Positions 22,227 to 30,515 are shown, counted from the stretch's first letter. The stretch: DNA of 64,000 nt from Pseudoxanthomonas kaohsiungensis (GCF_010211765.1 NZ_PDWO01000013.1:53525-117524); one strand, 5' to 3'. The notes: generated by a model from the sequence alone, not told the origin. Translations and numbers: made by a program.

Positions 22227-22239
22227 GCTTTGTTGCAAC

Positions 22240-22254
22240 GCAATGGCCGTGCCA
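22240..22254 (-). promoter_or_regulatory. Sigma-54 promoter of the nas operon
   Basis: Minus strand TGGCACGGCCATTGC is an exact TGGCAC-N5-TTGC match to the -24/-12 consensus. The predicted transcript start is near 22228, two bases before the first ANTAR hairpin, giving a leader of about 177 nt before the narK ATG. Confidence 0.85.
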
Positions 22255-22363
22255 GTTTCTGGCGCAGCGCAGCATCAGCCACGGAACCGGATTGTTTTCA
22301 TGCACTTGGCGTGCGCTGGCGCGCCCGCCGATCGCCACGCGCGCCGGCGGACCGCATCCACGT

Positions 22364-22400
22364 TGCACCCTGCGGGTGCGTTGAGCACCGCGATCGTGCA
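22364..22400 (-). promoter_or_regulatory. Paired NtrC-like enhancer sites
   Basis: Site 1 (22364-22380) is TGCACC-CTGCG-GGTGCG, one mismatch from the NtrC pattern TGCACC-N5-GGTGCA. Site 2 (22384-22400) is AGCACC-GCGAT-CGTGCA, two mismatches. Their centres are 20 bp apart (two helical turns) and about 145-165 bp upstream of the predicted start, the usual enhancer distance for a sigma-54 promoter. Confidence 0.6.
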
Positions 22401-22435
22401 GTACGCACCAACGCGGCTCATGCGGGCAGGTCACC

Positions 22436-22740
22436 GCGGTGGTGCCGCATCGGCGAGGAGCAGCGGGGCGAGCCCCGCTCTACGTATGCCGTCGTGGAAC
22501 CGGGCCTGCCCGGCTGGCCACGTCTGCTGGCGCCGCATCGGGCAAGAAGCAGCGGGGCGAGCCCCGCTCTACGGGTGCCGTCGTGGAACCGGGCCTGCCC
22601 GGCTGGCCACGTCTGCTGGCGCCGCATCGGCAAGAAGCAGCGGGGCGAGGGATGCCGTCGTAGAGCCGGGCTTGCCCGGCTGGCCACGTGCGGTGGCGCC
22701 GCATCGGCGAGGAGCAGCGGGGGCGAGCCCCGCTCTACGG
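22436..22740. repeat. Tandem array of composite REP palindromes between nasS and the nas promoter
   Basis: Four units begin with GCCGCATCGG at 22444, 22532, 22621 and 22698 (spacing 88, 89 and 77 bp). Each full unit carries two palindromes: AGCGGGGCGAGCCCCGCT with CTAC after it, and CCGGGCCTGCCCGG. Unit 3 lacks 13 bases of the first palindrome. The last REP overlaps the nasS stop: its minus-strand GTAG supplies the TAG. The elements belong to the GTAG-type REP class common in Xanthomonadaceae and are typically mobilised by RAYT transposases; no RAYT gene is in the window. Confidence 0.88.
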
Positions 22741-23808
22741 GGGCGGGAACACCGCGCGGGCGTCGCGCGCCGGCACGGGCACGCCCAGCTCGCGCGCGGC
22801 GGCGCGCCAGGTGTCGAGGCGGTAGACGTCGTCGAGCCACGCATCGCCATCGCCGGCAGGCGGCAGCCAGCCCCAGCGGCGAAACTGGCCCAGGAACCAT
22901 TCCCCGTCCGCCCGCCACGGGTAGTTGGCCTGGCCATCGGCATGGAACTGCAGCGCCTGGTGCGGCGGCAGGCTGCCATCCGGGACCAGGCAGGCTTCCA
23001 GCCTTGCCACCGGCAGGCCGATCGCCTCGGGCACCGACAGCCACCGCGCCGCCTGGCGGCGATGGTCCGCGCCGGCGTCGAGCCAGCGGCAGGCATCGAG
23101 CACCACCGCGGTCAGCGCCGTCGCCAGTTCCGGCTGCAGGGCGGCGAAGTCGCGGCGGCAGGCCAGCACCTTTTCCGGATGTCCCGGCCACAGCTGGCCG
23201 CTGCGCAGCACGCGGCGCCCGGCACCGGTGGCCTCGGCCTGCTCGCCCCAGGGTTCGCCGGCACAGAAGCCGTCCAGGTCGCCGTCGGCCAGCGCCTGCG
23301 GCATCTGCGGCGGCGGCAGCGTGACCGCCTCGATGTCGCGCATCGGGTCCACTCCCTGCGCCGCCAGCCAGTGGTAGAGCCACAGCGCGTGCGTGCCGGT
23401 CGGGAAGGTCTGCGCGAACACCGGCCGCCGCGGCAGCGAGCGCAGCGCCTGCACCAGCGACGGCCCGTCGCTGGCGGCGCCGGCCAGCGCGTCGGCCAGC
23501 GGCGGCGACAGCGTGATCGCCTGGCCGTTGCGGTTCAAGCCGGTCAGCACGGCCAGGTCGGCCTGGGGCCCGCCGATGCCGGTCTGCACCGCCAGCACCA
23601 GCGCGGCCATCGCGTGGGCCGCGTCCAGCTCGCCCGACAGCAGGCGGTCGCGCAGCGTCGCCCAGGACGATTGCCGGTGCAGGCGCAGCGCCAGCCCATG
23701 CCGGCGGTCCAGGCCCAGGTGCACCGCGGCCACCAGCGGCGCTGCGTCGAGCAACGGCATGAAGCCGATCTCGAGCGTGCGGGGATCGTTGGCGGCGCGG
23801 GTCGTCAT
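22735..23808 (-). CDS. nasS: Nitrate-sensing substrate-binding-like regulator NasS
   Basis: 357 aa. It has the fold of nitrate/sulfonate periplasmic binding proteins (LEIGFMPLLDAAPLVAA, then TFPTGTHALWLYHWLAAQG and DGFCAGEPWGEQA) but no signal peptide, so it is cytoplasmic. In NasST systems NasS holds NasT inactive until it binds nitrate or nitrite. It follows nasT by 24 bp. Its stop codon is provided by the GTAG of the adjacent REP element. Confidence 0.88.
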   Translation of the reverse strand: MTTRAANDPRTLEIGFMPLLDAAPLVAAVHLGLDRRHGLALRLHRQSSWATLRDRLLSGELDAAHAMAALVLAVQTGIGGPQADLAVLTGLNRNGQAITLSPPLADALAGAASDGPSLVQALRSLPRRPVFAQTFPTGTHALWLYHWLAAQGVDPMRDIEAVTLPPPQMPQALADGDLDGFCAGEPWGEQAEATGAGRRVLRSGQLWPGHPEKVLACRRDFAALQPELATALTAVVLDACRWLDAGADHRRQAARWLSVPEAIGLPVARLEACLVPDGSLPPHQALQFHADGQANYPWRADGEWFLGQFRRWGWLPPAGDGDAWLDDVYRLDTWRAAARELGVPVPARDARAVFPPP

Positions 23809-23832
23809 GCTCGGTTCCTTCTCATCGCAGGC

Positions 23833-24405
23833 TTACAACAGGTCGGCCATGGCCACGATCCGGCGCGCCACGTCGGCCAGCTTCAGGCCCTGGTTCATCG
23901 CCTGCTGGCGCAGTGCGGCGTAGGCCTCGGCCTCGCCCATCCCGCGCCGTTCCATCAACAGCGCCTTGGCGCGGTCGATATCCTTGCGGTCTTCCAGGGT
24001 GCGTTCCAGCGCGTCGAGCCGCTGGCGCACGTGTGCCTGCTGCTCGAACCGTGCCAGCGCCACGCTCAGCACCGGCGCCAGCCGCGCCGGGGACAGGCCG
24101 TCGACCACATAGGCGGCTACGCCGGCACCGACCGCGTCGCGGATCAGGGCGTCGTCGCCGTCGGCCGAGAACATCACCACCGGCCGCGGCGCGTGCCGGT
24201 GCAGCATCGCCAGCTGCTCGAGCGTGTCGCGCGAGGGCGATTCCACGTCCAGGATCACCACGTCCGGCTGCTGCTCCTGCACCGCCTTGAGCAGCCGGGC
24301 GGCGACCGCCACGTGCGGCAGCACCTCGTAGCCGGCCGCGCGCAGCGCCTGCGCCAGGTCGGCGATGGGCTTGTCCGTATCGTTGACCAGCAGGACGCGG
24401 AGCAT
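23833..24405 (-). CDS. nasT: ANTAR-domain antiterminator NasT
   Basis: 190 aa from MLRVLLVND. Residues 1-120 form a receiver-like domain (VVILDVESPS, Asp about 53). Residues about 130-185 form an ANTAR RNA-binding domain (KDIDRAKALLMERRGMGEAEAYAALRQQAM). A longer start 18 codons upstream (MLHGNIEP) is possible. The cognate two-hairpin target is visible in the narK leader about 1.6 kb downstream. Free NasT should bind those hairpins and prevent terminator formation. Confidence 0.92.
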   Translation of the reverse strand: MLRVLLVNDTDKPIADLAQALRAAGYEVLPHVAVAARLLKAVQEQQPDVVILDVESPSRDTLEQLAMLHRHAPRPVVMFSADGDDALIRDAVGAGVAAYVVDGLSPARLAPVLSVALARFEQQAHVRQRLDALERTLEDRKDIDRAKALLMERRGMGEAEAYAALRQQAMNQGLKLADVARRIVAMADLL

Positions 24406-24531
24406 GGGGCGCGGGCGGGCCGGGCGGAGGGGGGCGGGTTCGATGTTGCCATGCAACATTAACCGTCGGCGAGCCCCGCCCGGGCCCGGAGACTTCCGCG
24501 GCCACGAGCCGCGGCGCCGCCCGGGGCCGGA

Positions 24532-24545
24532 TTGACCTGCATCAA
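24532..24545 (+). promoter_or_regulatory. FNR-type box upstream of hemN
   Basis: TTGAC-CTGC-ATCAA, one base from the TTGAT-N4-ATCAA consensus, 34 bp before the hemN start. The fnr gene follows hemN, so the site would give oxygen-dependent control and autoregulation of the hemN-fnr pair. Confidence 0.8.
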
Positions 24546-24579
24546 GGACAGCCGGGCGGCGCGCCCCTAGCCTGTCCGC

Positions 24580-25980
24580 ATGGCCAGCCTGCCCCCCCTG
24601 TTCGACCCGGACCTGCTGCGGCGCCACGACAAGCCCGGGCCGCGCTACACCTCCTATCCGACCGCGCCGCAGTTCGGCGCCGGCTTCGGCGAGGTGGACC
24701 TGCGCCGGATGGCCGCGGCCACCAACGGCGACCCGATCCCGCGGCCGATCTCGCTGTACCTGCACATCCCGTTCTGCACCAGCCCGTGCTTCTACTGCGG
24801 CTGCAACCGCATCATCACCCGAGACAGCGCGCGCGGCGCGGCCTACCTCACCCGCCTGTACCGCGAGATCGCGATGGCCGCGGCGATGTTCGACCGCGAC
24901 CGCGACGTTGAGCAGGTCCATTTCGGCGGCGGCACGCCCAACTTCCTCTCCCCGGAGCAGATCGCCGAGGTGCTGGACGTGCTCCGCCACCACTTCCGCT
25001 TCGCCGCCGGCGAGCGCATGGACTGCTCGATCGAACTGGATCCGCGCTTCATCACGCCCGCCGAGGTCGGACAGCTGGCGCAGGCCGGCTTCAACCGCGC
25101 CAGCCTCGGCGTGCAGGACTTCGACCCGGCGGTGCAGCAGGCGGTCAACCGCGTGCAGGGCGTGGAGCAGACCCTGGGCATCATCGAGGCCTGCCGCGCC
25201 CACGGTTTCCGCTCGGTGAACGTCGACCTGATCTACGGCCTGCCGAAGCAGACGCTCGATGGCTTCTCGCGCACGCTGGACATCACCCTGGAGGCGCGCC
25301 CGCACCGGCTGGCGATCTACGGCTATGCGCACCTGCCGAACCTGTTCCGCCCGCAGCAGCGCATCAACGCCGCGGAGCTGCCCAGCCCGGAAGCCAAGCT
25401 CGACCTGCTGCGCCTGGCGATCGAGCGGCTCGGCCAGGCCGGCTACCAGTACATCGGCATGGACCATTTCGCCCTGCCCGACGACGAACTGGCGCGCGCG
25501 CAGCGCGAGGGCGGGCTGCACCGCAACTTCATGGGCTATACCACGCACGCCGAGAGCGACCTGGTCGGGCTGGGGGTGAGCGCGATCAGCCACATCGGCG
25601 CCAGCTTCAGCCAGAACCCCCGCGACATCGCCGGCTGGGAGCAGGCCATCGACGCCGGGCGCCTGCCGGTCTGGCGCGGCATGGCGCTGGACGAGGACGA
25701 CGTCATCCGCGCCGACGTGATCCAGGCGCTGATGTGCCACGGCGCGCTGGACTACGACGCGCTGGGCCAGCGCCACATGATCGACTTCCGCGAGTACTTC
25801 GCCGACGCGCTGGCGCAGCTGCCGGCACTGCGCGACGACGGGCTGGTGGAGCTCGATGCCCGGGGCCTGCGCGCGACCTCGCGCGGACGGCTGCTGCTGC
25901 GTATCATCGCCATGTGCTTCGACCGCTACCTCGCCACCACCGCCGACGCGGCCACGCCCCGTTACTCCCGCACCGTCTGA
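24580..25980 (+). CDS. hemN: Oxygen-independent coproporphyrinogen-III dehydrogenase
   Basis: 466 aa radical-SAM enzyme. The cluster motif is HIPFCTSPCFYCGC (C66, C70, C73). Further family features are GPRYTSYPTA near the N terminus, FGGGTPNFLS, and a HemN C-terminal domain. It decarboxylates coproporphyrinogen III to protoporphyrinogen IX without oxygen, supporting haem supply for Nap, Nor and sirohaem branches when oxygen is absent. An FNR-type box precedes it, and fnr starts 19 bp after its stop. Confidence 0.96.
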   Translation: MASLPPLFDPDLLRRHDKPGPRYTSYPTAPQFGAGFGEVDLRRMAAATNGDPIPRPISLYLHIPFCTSPCFYCGCNRIITRDSARGAAYLTRLYREIAMAAAMFDRDRDVEQVHFGGGTPNFLSPEQIAEVLDVLRHHFRFAAGERMDCSIELDPRFITPAEVGQLAQAGFNRASLGVQDFDPAVQQAVNRVQGVEQTLGIIEACRAHGFRSVNVDLIYGLPKQTLDGFSRTLDITLEARPHRLAIYGYAHLPNLFRPQQRINAAELPSPEAKLDLLRLAIERLGQAGYQYIGMDHFALPDDELARAQREGGLHRNFMGYTTHAESDLVGLGVSAISHIGASFSQNPRDIAGWEQAIDAGRLPVWRGMALDEDDVIRADVIQALMCHGALDYDALGQRHMIDFREYFADALAQLPALRDDGLVELDARGLRATSRGRLLLRIIAMCFDRYLATTADAATPRYSRTV

Positions 25981-25999
25981 GTGCGCCGGGAGCCACTGC

Positions 26000-26779
26000 G
26001 TGAGCCCATCGCGCCCGCCGGGCCCGCCCGCGCGAACGGTATTCCCGCGGACCAGCCCCGCGGTCCTGGCCGACGACGGCGACGCCCTCACCTTCTGCAC
26101 CACCTGCGCGTTCTCCCAGGCGTGCCTGTCCGAGGGCATGGACAAGAGCGCGCTGATGGACCTGCACGTGCTGGTCGAGCACGTCGGTCCGCTGCATGCC
26201 GGCGAGCACGTGTTCCGCGAGGGCGACCCGTTCACCGCCATCGCCGCGGTGCGCGCCGGCACGGTCAAGACCTACCAGGTCGACCGCAACGGCCACGAGC
26301 AGGTGCTCGGCTTCCATCTCCCGGGCGAAGTCATCGGCCTCAACGCGATCCACGGCGACCGCTACCCGTGCAACGCCATCGCCCTGGACACGGTGATGCT
26401 GTGCCGGTTCTCGTTCCCGCGGATCGCGACCCTGGCCCAGCGCCTGCCGAACCTGCAGCAGCACCTGTTCCGGCTGATGAGCCATGACATCGGCGTGGCC
26501 TCGCTGTTCGCCCGTGACAACAGCGCCGACGAGCGCATGGCCGCGTTCCTGATCGGGCTGTCGCGGCGCCTAGCCGCGCGCGGCTTCTCGCCGCGCCGCT
26601 TCCAGCTCACCATGTCGCGCACCGACATCGCCAACTACCTGCGCCAGGCGCCGGAGACAGTGAGCCGCGTGCTGCGCCGCTTCGAGCAGGACGGCCTGTT
26701 GCACATCAAGCAGCGCGACGTCGAGATCGTCGACCTGCCGCGGCTGGAAGCGCTGGCCCTGGCGGTGTTGCGTTCGTAG
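26000..26779 (+). CDS. fnr: FNR/ANR-type oxygen-sensing transcription regulator
   Basis: 259 aa from a GTG at 26000 with GGGAG before it. [4Fe-4S] ligands are visible: C33, C36, C42 (FCTTCAFSQAC) and C135 in VMLCRFSF, matching the four essential Cys of E. coli FNR. A cNMP-like beta-roll follows, then a HTH with the recognition sequence ETVSRVLRRF that reads TTGAT half-sites. It should control the five boxes found in this window. Its TAG stop lies inside the GTAG of a REP element. Confidence 0.93.
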   Translation: MSPSRPPGPPARTVFPRTSPAVLADDGDALTFCTTCAFSQACLSEGMDKSALMDLHVLVEHVGPLHAGEHVFREGDPFTAIAAVRAGTVKTYQVDRNGHEQVLGFHLPGEVIGLNAIHGDRYPCNAIALDTVMLCRFSFPRIATLAQRLPNLQQHLFRLMSHDIGVASLFARDNSADERMAAFLIGLSRRLAARGFSPRRFQLTMSRTDIANYLRQAPETVSRVLRRFEQDGLLHIKQRDVEIVDLPRLEALALAVLRS

Positions 26780-26886
26780 AGCGGGGCTTGCCCCGCTGCG
26801 CTTCGCCGCACGCGCTTACGTAGAGCGGGGCCTGCCCCGCTGCCTGCGTCCGCGGGCGGGAAACAGCGGGGCGAGCCCCGCTCTAC
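26776..26886. repeat. Three GTAG-type REP elements (two direct, one inverted)
   Basis: Direct copies at 26776-26799 and 26820-26843 (GTAGAGCGGGG...CCCCGCTGC, loop variable) and an inverted copy at 26863-26886. The first begins within the fnr stop codon. The palindromic stems can fold in RNA and may help end or stabilise the hemN-fnr transcript. Confidence 0.9.
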
Positions 26887-26958
26887 GTGGGGGACGGACT
26901 GTCAGACGCATGGCTGCTGGTTCGAGGCGATTGGCTCGCACCGGGCCTCCAGCCCCGC

Positions 26959-27483
26959 TCATGGTGGCGTCGCGGCTGCATCGCACGGCCGCAGGCGCTC
27001 TTCGTGCAGGATGCCCAGGACCTGCGCGATCACCTCCGGGTCGCTGTAGAGCGTGTGGCCGTGGTCGACCACCCGGGTCGAGTCGGCGCCCGGCAGCCAT
27101 GCGCTGGCCAGCGGAACCACGCCATCGCCGCCCTGGCCGTGGAGGTCGCCGGCGATGGTGTGGTAACGGACGCCGGCCACCGGCAGCAGCGATTCGCCCG
27201 CGCGCCGCACCGGCTGCATCGCCTGCAGGGTGGAAATGCTGTTGAGCCGGGCGAACCGGTAGCTTTCGGCCACTTCCGGGCGGACCGCGTGCGGATGGTC
27301 GCGCGCCAGCCGCTTGAGCGCCTGGATCTCCGGCGCGCGCCGGCCAACCAGCACCCGCGCCAGGCGGCCGGCCAGGCTGGACGCGGTCGGGCTGCCCTTG
27401 TGCGGGGCGGCGAGCATCACCAGCGCGCACGCTCCCGGGTAAGGCTTGAGCAGGAAGGTGTCGCGGATGCCGGCGAGCTCGTC
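26959..27483 (-). pseudogene. 5'-truncated alpha/beta-hydrolase (lipase-like) remnant
   Basis: The minus-strand frame encodes a recognisable C-terminal half of an esterase/lipase: VMLAAPHKGSP, then YRFARLNSISTLQAM, YHTIAGD, the catalytic Asp in GDGVVPLASAWL and the catalytic His in DHGHTLYS. The N-terminal half with the GxSxG nucleophile is missing; sequence resemblance stops near 27483, only 60 bp before the norB FNR box. The frame stays open upstream into norB only by chance. It marks a breakpoint where the norB block joined this locus. Confidence 0.65.
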
Positions 27484-27543
27484 GGCAGGCCCCGGCACCC
27501 GCTCCGGCGGCCGACATCGACGCGGCGCGCCATCGGCCCCGGC

Positions 27544-27557
27544 TTGACCTGCGTCAT
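27544..27557 (+). promoter_or_regulatory. FNR-type box upstream of norB
   Basis: TTGAC-CTGC-GTCAT, 59 bp before the norB ATG. It shares thirteen of fourteen bases with the box near oprC (TTGACCTGCGTCAA); the last base deviates from consensus. Confidence 0.6.
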
Positions 27558-27616
27558 GGAGCCGGCCGCGGTGCGCACCGAACATGCGGCCATTCCCCGC
27601 AGGAGAGAACCGCGCC

Positions 27617-29914
27617 ATGAATTCCACCCGCAAGCTTTGGGCAGGCCTGGCGGTCCTGCTCATCGCCTCGTTCGCCGCCCTGCTGTGGGTCGGCAGCGAG
27701 ATCCACCGCCAGGCGCCACCGATGCCCGAACGGGTGGTCAGCACCGACGGCACCGTGGTCTACACCCGCCAGGACATCGAGACCGGCCGCCAGGTGTGGC
27801 AGTCGATCGGCGGCCAGCAGCTGGGCTCGATCTGGGGCCACGGCGGCTACGTCGCCCCGGACTGGGGCGCGGACTGGCTGCACCGCGAGGCCGAGGCGAT
27901 CCTCGACCGGTGGGCGCAGCGCGAACACGGCGTGGACAGCTACAAGAAGCTGGACGCGCCCACCCAGGCCGCCTACGCACGCCGCGTGCAGGACCTGCTG
28001 CGGCCGAATACCTACGACGCGGCCACCGGCACGATCACCATCGACGCCGACCGCGCCGCCGCGATCCGCACCGTCGCCGCGCACTACGTCGACCTGTTCG
28101 GTACCGACCCGGCCACCGCCGGGCTGCGCGAGGCGTACGCCATGCGCAACGACACGGTGCCCGACGCCGAGCACCGTCGCCAGCTGGGCGGCTTCTACTT
28201 CTGGGCGGCCTGGTCCTCGGTGACCGAGCGCCCGGGTTCGGACATCAGCTACACCGCGAACTGGCCGCACGACGAGCTGGTCGGCAACACGCCGCCGTCG
28301 AACCTGTTCATGTGGACGGTGTTCAGCGTGCTGTTCCTGGTCGCCGGCATCGGCCTGCTCGGCTGGCACTACGCGGCCAACCATGGCGAGGAGATGGCAC
28401 CGGTCCTGCCCAAGAGCGACCCGCTGGCCTCGATCAAGGTCACCCCGTCGATGCGCGCCACCGCCAAGTACTTCTGGGTGGTGATCGCGCTGTTCCTGGT
28501 GCAGATCCTGCTCGGCGCCACCACCGCGCACTACCAGGTCGAAGGCCAGGAAGCGTACGGCTTCGCCCTGTCGGAGATCCTGCCCTATGCGCTCACCCGC
28601 ACCTGGCACACGCAGCTGGCGGTGCTGTGGATCGCGACCGCGTGGCTGGGCATGGGCCTGTACATCGGCCCGGCGATCTCCGGGCATGAACCGAGGTTCC
28701 AGCGCCTGGGCGTCAACGTGCTGTGGACCTGCCTGATCGTGATCGTGGTCGGCTCCTTCGCCGGGCAGTGGCTGGCGGTCATGCAGAAGCTGGGCCTGGA
28801 CAAGAACTTCTGGTTCGGCCACCAGGGCTGGGAGTACGTCGACCTGGGCCGCTTCTGGCAGTGGTTCCTGTTCATCGGCCTGCTGCTGTGGCTGACCCTG
28901 GTCGGCCGCGCGCTGTGGCCGGCGATGCGCCACGGCAGCGAATCCAAGTCGATCGTCAGCCTGCTGTTCCTGTCGGTGGTCGCGATCGGCATCTTCTACG
29001 CGGCCGGCCTGATGTGGGGCGAACACACCCACCTGTCGATGGTCGAATACTGGCGCTGGTGGGTCGTGCACCTGTGGGTCGAGGGCTTCTTCGAGGTGTT
29101 CGCGGTGGCCGTGATCGCCTTCCTGTTCACCCGCCTGGGCCTGCTGCAGACCCGCACCGCGACCATCGCCGTGCTGTTCGCCACCATCGTGTTCATGGCC
29201 GGCGGCGTGCTGGGCACCCTGCACCACCTGTACTTCACCGGCACGCCGACGGCGGTGATCGCCCTGGGCGCGAGTTTCTCGGCGCTGGAAGTGGTGCCGC
29301 TGGCCTACGTCGGCTTCGAGGCCTACCACAATTACAGGCTGGGCAAGGCCACGCCGTGGATGGCCAGGTACAAGTGGCCGATCATGTTCTTCCTGGCGGT
29401 GTCGTTCTGGAACCTGGTGGGCGCCGGCCTGTTCGGCTTCCTGATCAACCCGCCGCTGCCGCTGTACTACATGCAGGGCCTGAACCTGACCGCCAACCAC
29501 GGCCACACCGCGCTGTTCGGCGTGTACGGCATGCTCGGCATCGGCCTGATGCTGTTCTGCCTGCGCGGCCTCAAGCCGGACCTGAAGTGGAGCGACAAGC
29601 TGCTGGGCACTTCGTTCTGGGCGCTCAACATCGGCCTGGCCGGCATGTCCGCCTTCACCCTGTTGCCGCTGGGCATCCTGCAGCTCAACGCCGCGATCAA
29701 GCACGGCTACTGGTACGCGCGCTCGGCCGAGTTCATGCAGCAGCCGATCGTCGACCTGCTGGTGTGGATGCGGGTGCCGGCCGACACGCTGTTCAGCGTC
29801 GGCGCGGTCGCCCTGGCCTGGTTCGTGTTCCGCCTGTGGGTCGCGCCGAAGCGCGAAGCGCCGGTGCCTTCGGCGACCGCGGTGGCTGCTGCCGCGATCA
29901 CGGCCAAGTACTGA
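27617..29914 (+). CDS. norB: Quinol-dependent nitric oxide reductase (qNor)
   Basis: 765 aa. AGGAGAG precedes the ATG. The long N-terminal extension (residues about 35-215, periplasmic, NorC-like but without a haem c motif) and extra first helix mark the single-subunit quinol type. The haem-copper oxidase core has about 12 further helices with His ligands, e.g. RTWHTQLAVLW, and HHLYFTG. It couples quinol oxidation to 2 NO to N2O in the inner membrane. It stands alone behind its own FNR-type box and is followed by a strong hairpin. Confidence 0.95.
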   Translation: MNSTRKLWAGLAVLLIASFAALLWVGSEIHRQAPPMPERVVSTDGTVVYTRQDIETGRQVWQSIGGQQLGSIWGHGGYVAPDWGADWLHREAEAILDRWAQREHGVDSYKKLDAPTQAAYARRVQDLLRPNTYDAATGTITIDADRAAAIRTVAAHYVDLFGTDPATAGLREAYAMRNDTVPDAEHRRQLGGFYFWAAWSSVTERPGSDISYTANWPHDELVGNTPPSNLFMWTVFSVLFLVAGIGLLGWHYAANHGEEMAPVLPKSDPLASIKVTPSMRATAKYFWVVIALFLVQILLGATTAHYQVEGQEAYGFALSEILPYALTRTWHTQLAVLWIATAWLGMGLYIGPAISGHEPRFQRLGVNVLWTCLIVIVVGSFAGQWLAVMQKLGLDKNFWFGHQGWEYVDLGRFWQWFLFIGLLLWLTLVGRALWPAMRHGSESKSIVSLLFLSVVAIGIFYAAGLMWGEHTHLSMVEYWRWWVVHLWVEGFFEVFAVAVIAFLFTRLGLLQTRTATIAVLFATIVFMAGGVLGTLHHLYFTGTPTAVIALGASFSALEVVPLAYVGFEAYHNYRLGKATPWMARYKWPIMFFLAVSFWNLVGAGLFGFLINPPLPLYYMQGLNLTANHGHTALFGVYGMLGIGLMLFCLRGLKPDLKWSDKLLGTSFWALNIGLAGMSAFTLLPLGILQLNAAIKHGYWYARSAEFMQQPIVDLLVWMRVPADTLFSVGAVALAWFVFRLWVAPKREAPVPSATAVAAAAITAKY

Positions 29915-29936
29915 TCCACGCAGCAACGGCTACATC

Positions 29937-29966
29937 CATCGGGGCCGCCTACGTGCGGCCCCGATG
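29937..29966 (+). terminator. Hairpin after norB
   Basis: A perfect 12-bp stem CATCGGGGCCGC / GCGGCCCCGATG with a CTACGT loop, 22 bp after the norB stop. No T run follows, so termination may be partial or Rho-assisted. A second hairpin (30040-30066, GAGCCGGCGG / CCGCCGGCTC) lies just past the end of the convergent small gene. Confidence 0.6.
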
Positions 29967-30082
29967 CGTTGCAGGCCAACTTCCGATGGATTGAATCCGG
30001 TGTCCGGCGTGGCGCCGGTAGAGCGCAGCATCGGGCGGCGAGCCGGCGGTGCTGCGCCGCCGGCTCCGCCGCGCGAGCTCGA

Positions 30083-30352
30083 CTAGCCTTGCCCGCTGCG
30101 GCAGCCGCAACCGCAGCACGCGTCCGCGCCCGCGTCATCCGCGGCGGTGGACAGCGTGGCCGGCTCGCCCAGTTCGCGCAGGATCCGCACCACCTCGGCC
30201 TCGGGCAGCACGGTAAGCACCTTCATCCGCCCGCTCGCCGCTTCCAGCGCGACCTGCGCATCGGGGTCGAGCCGCCGCAACGCAGCGTTGATCATGGCCA
30301 GGCGCGACAGCCGCGCGGTCGGGTCGGACAAGGTATCGGGCAGGCTGGTCAT
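30083..30352 (-). CDS. Small protein with Cys-rich C-terminal tail (CCGCGC)
   Basis: 89 aa, no signal peptide. The body (about residues 17-68) has a beta-alpha-beta-beta-alpha-beta pattern reminiscent of heavy-metal-associated (ferredoxin-fold) domains but lacks their CxxC. Instead five residues, C79, C80, C82 and C84 among glycines, form a C-terminal CCGCGC tail. It lies between norB and the DUF2249 gene on the opposite strand. A similar-sized protein with a CCGGC tail follows azurin at 37342. A metal-handling role is an inference; I do not recognise a named family. Confidence 0.6.
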   Translation of the reverse strand: MTSLPDTLSDPTARLSRLAMINAALRRLDPDAQVALEAASGRMKVLTVLPEAEVVRILRELGEPATLSTAADDAGADACCGCGCRSGQG

Positions 30353-30445
30353 GCGGCGGCTCCGGTGGCGGGTGGGTGGCGCATGGGCGCCGATGGCGGT
30401 GATGGACGATGCCGTCGACTGTAGGCAGTGGCGGCCGGAGCAGCC

Positions 30446-30459
30446 TTGACCGGTGTCAA
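30446..30459 (+). promoter_or_regulatory. FNR-type box upstream of the DUF2249 gene
   Basis: TTGAC-CGGT-GTCAA, a symmetric FNR/Dnr-like site 56 bp before the ATG of the DUF2249 gene. It also lies about 94 bp upstream of the divergent Cys-tailed gene and could serve both. Confidence 0.7.
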
Positions 30460-30515
30460 GGCGCGTACCGGCGCGCGCACGCACACTCGATCCACACCCG
30501 CGCTGGAGCCTTCGC

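Noticed and set aside
22215..22240. Hairpin CGTTGCA / TGCAACG as part of the nas leader RNA
   Set aside because: Its upstream arm overlaps the -12 element of the sigma-54 promoter, so it would not be fully transcribed. The 22205-22226 hairpin fits better.
22436..22740. Possible CRISPR array (regular repeats)
   Set aside because: The period is about 88 bp, both the palindromes and the intervening sequence repeat, and there are no unique spacers or cas genes. It is a tandem REP array.
26816..27517. Alternative minus-strand frame over the lipase remnant
   Set aside because: It is Arg/Pro-rich and without motifs; the catalytic Asp and His signatures are in the other frame.
30001..30066. Further REP copy (GTAGAGCGC...) after norB
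   Set aside because: Only the first seven bases match the REP head and the palindrome differs; treated as a separate hairpin.
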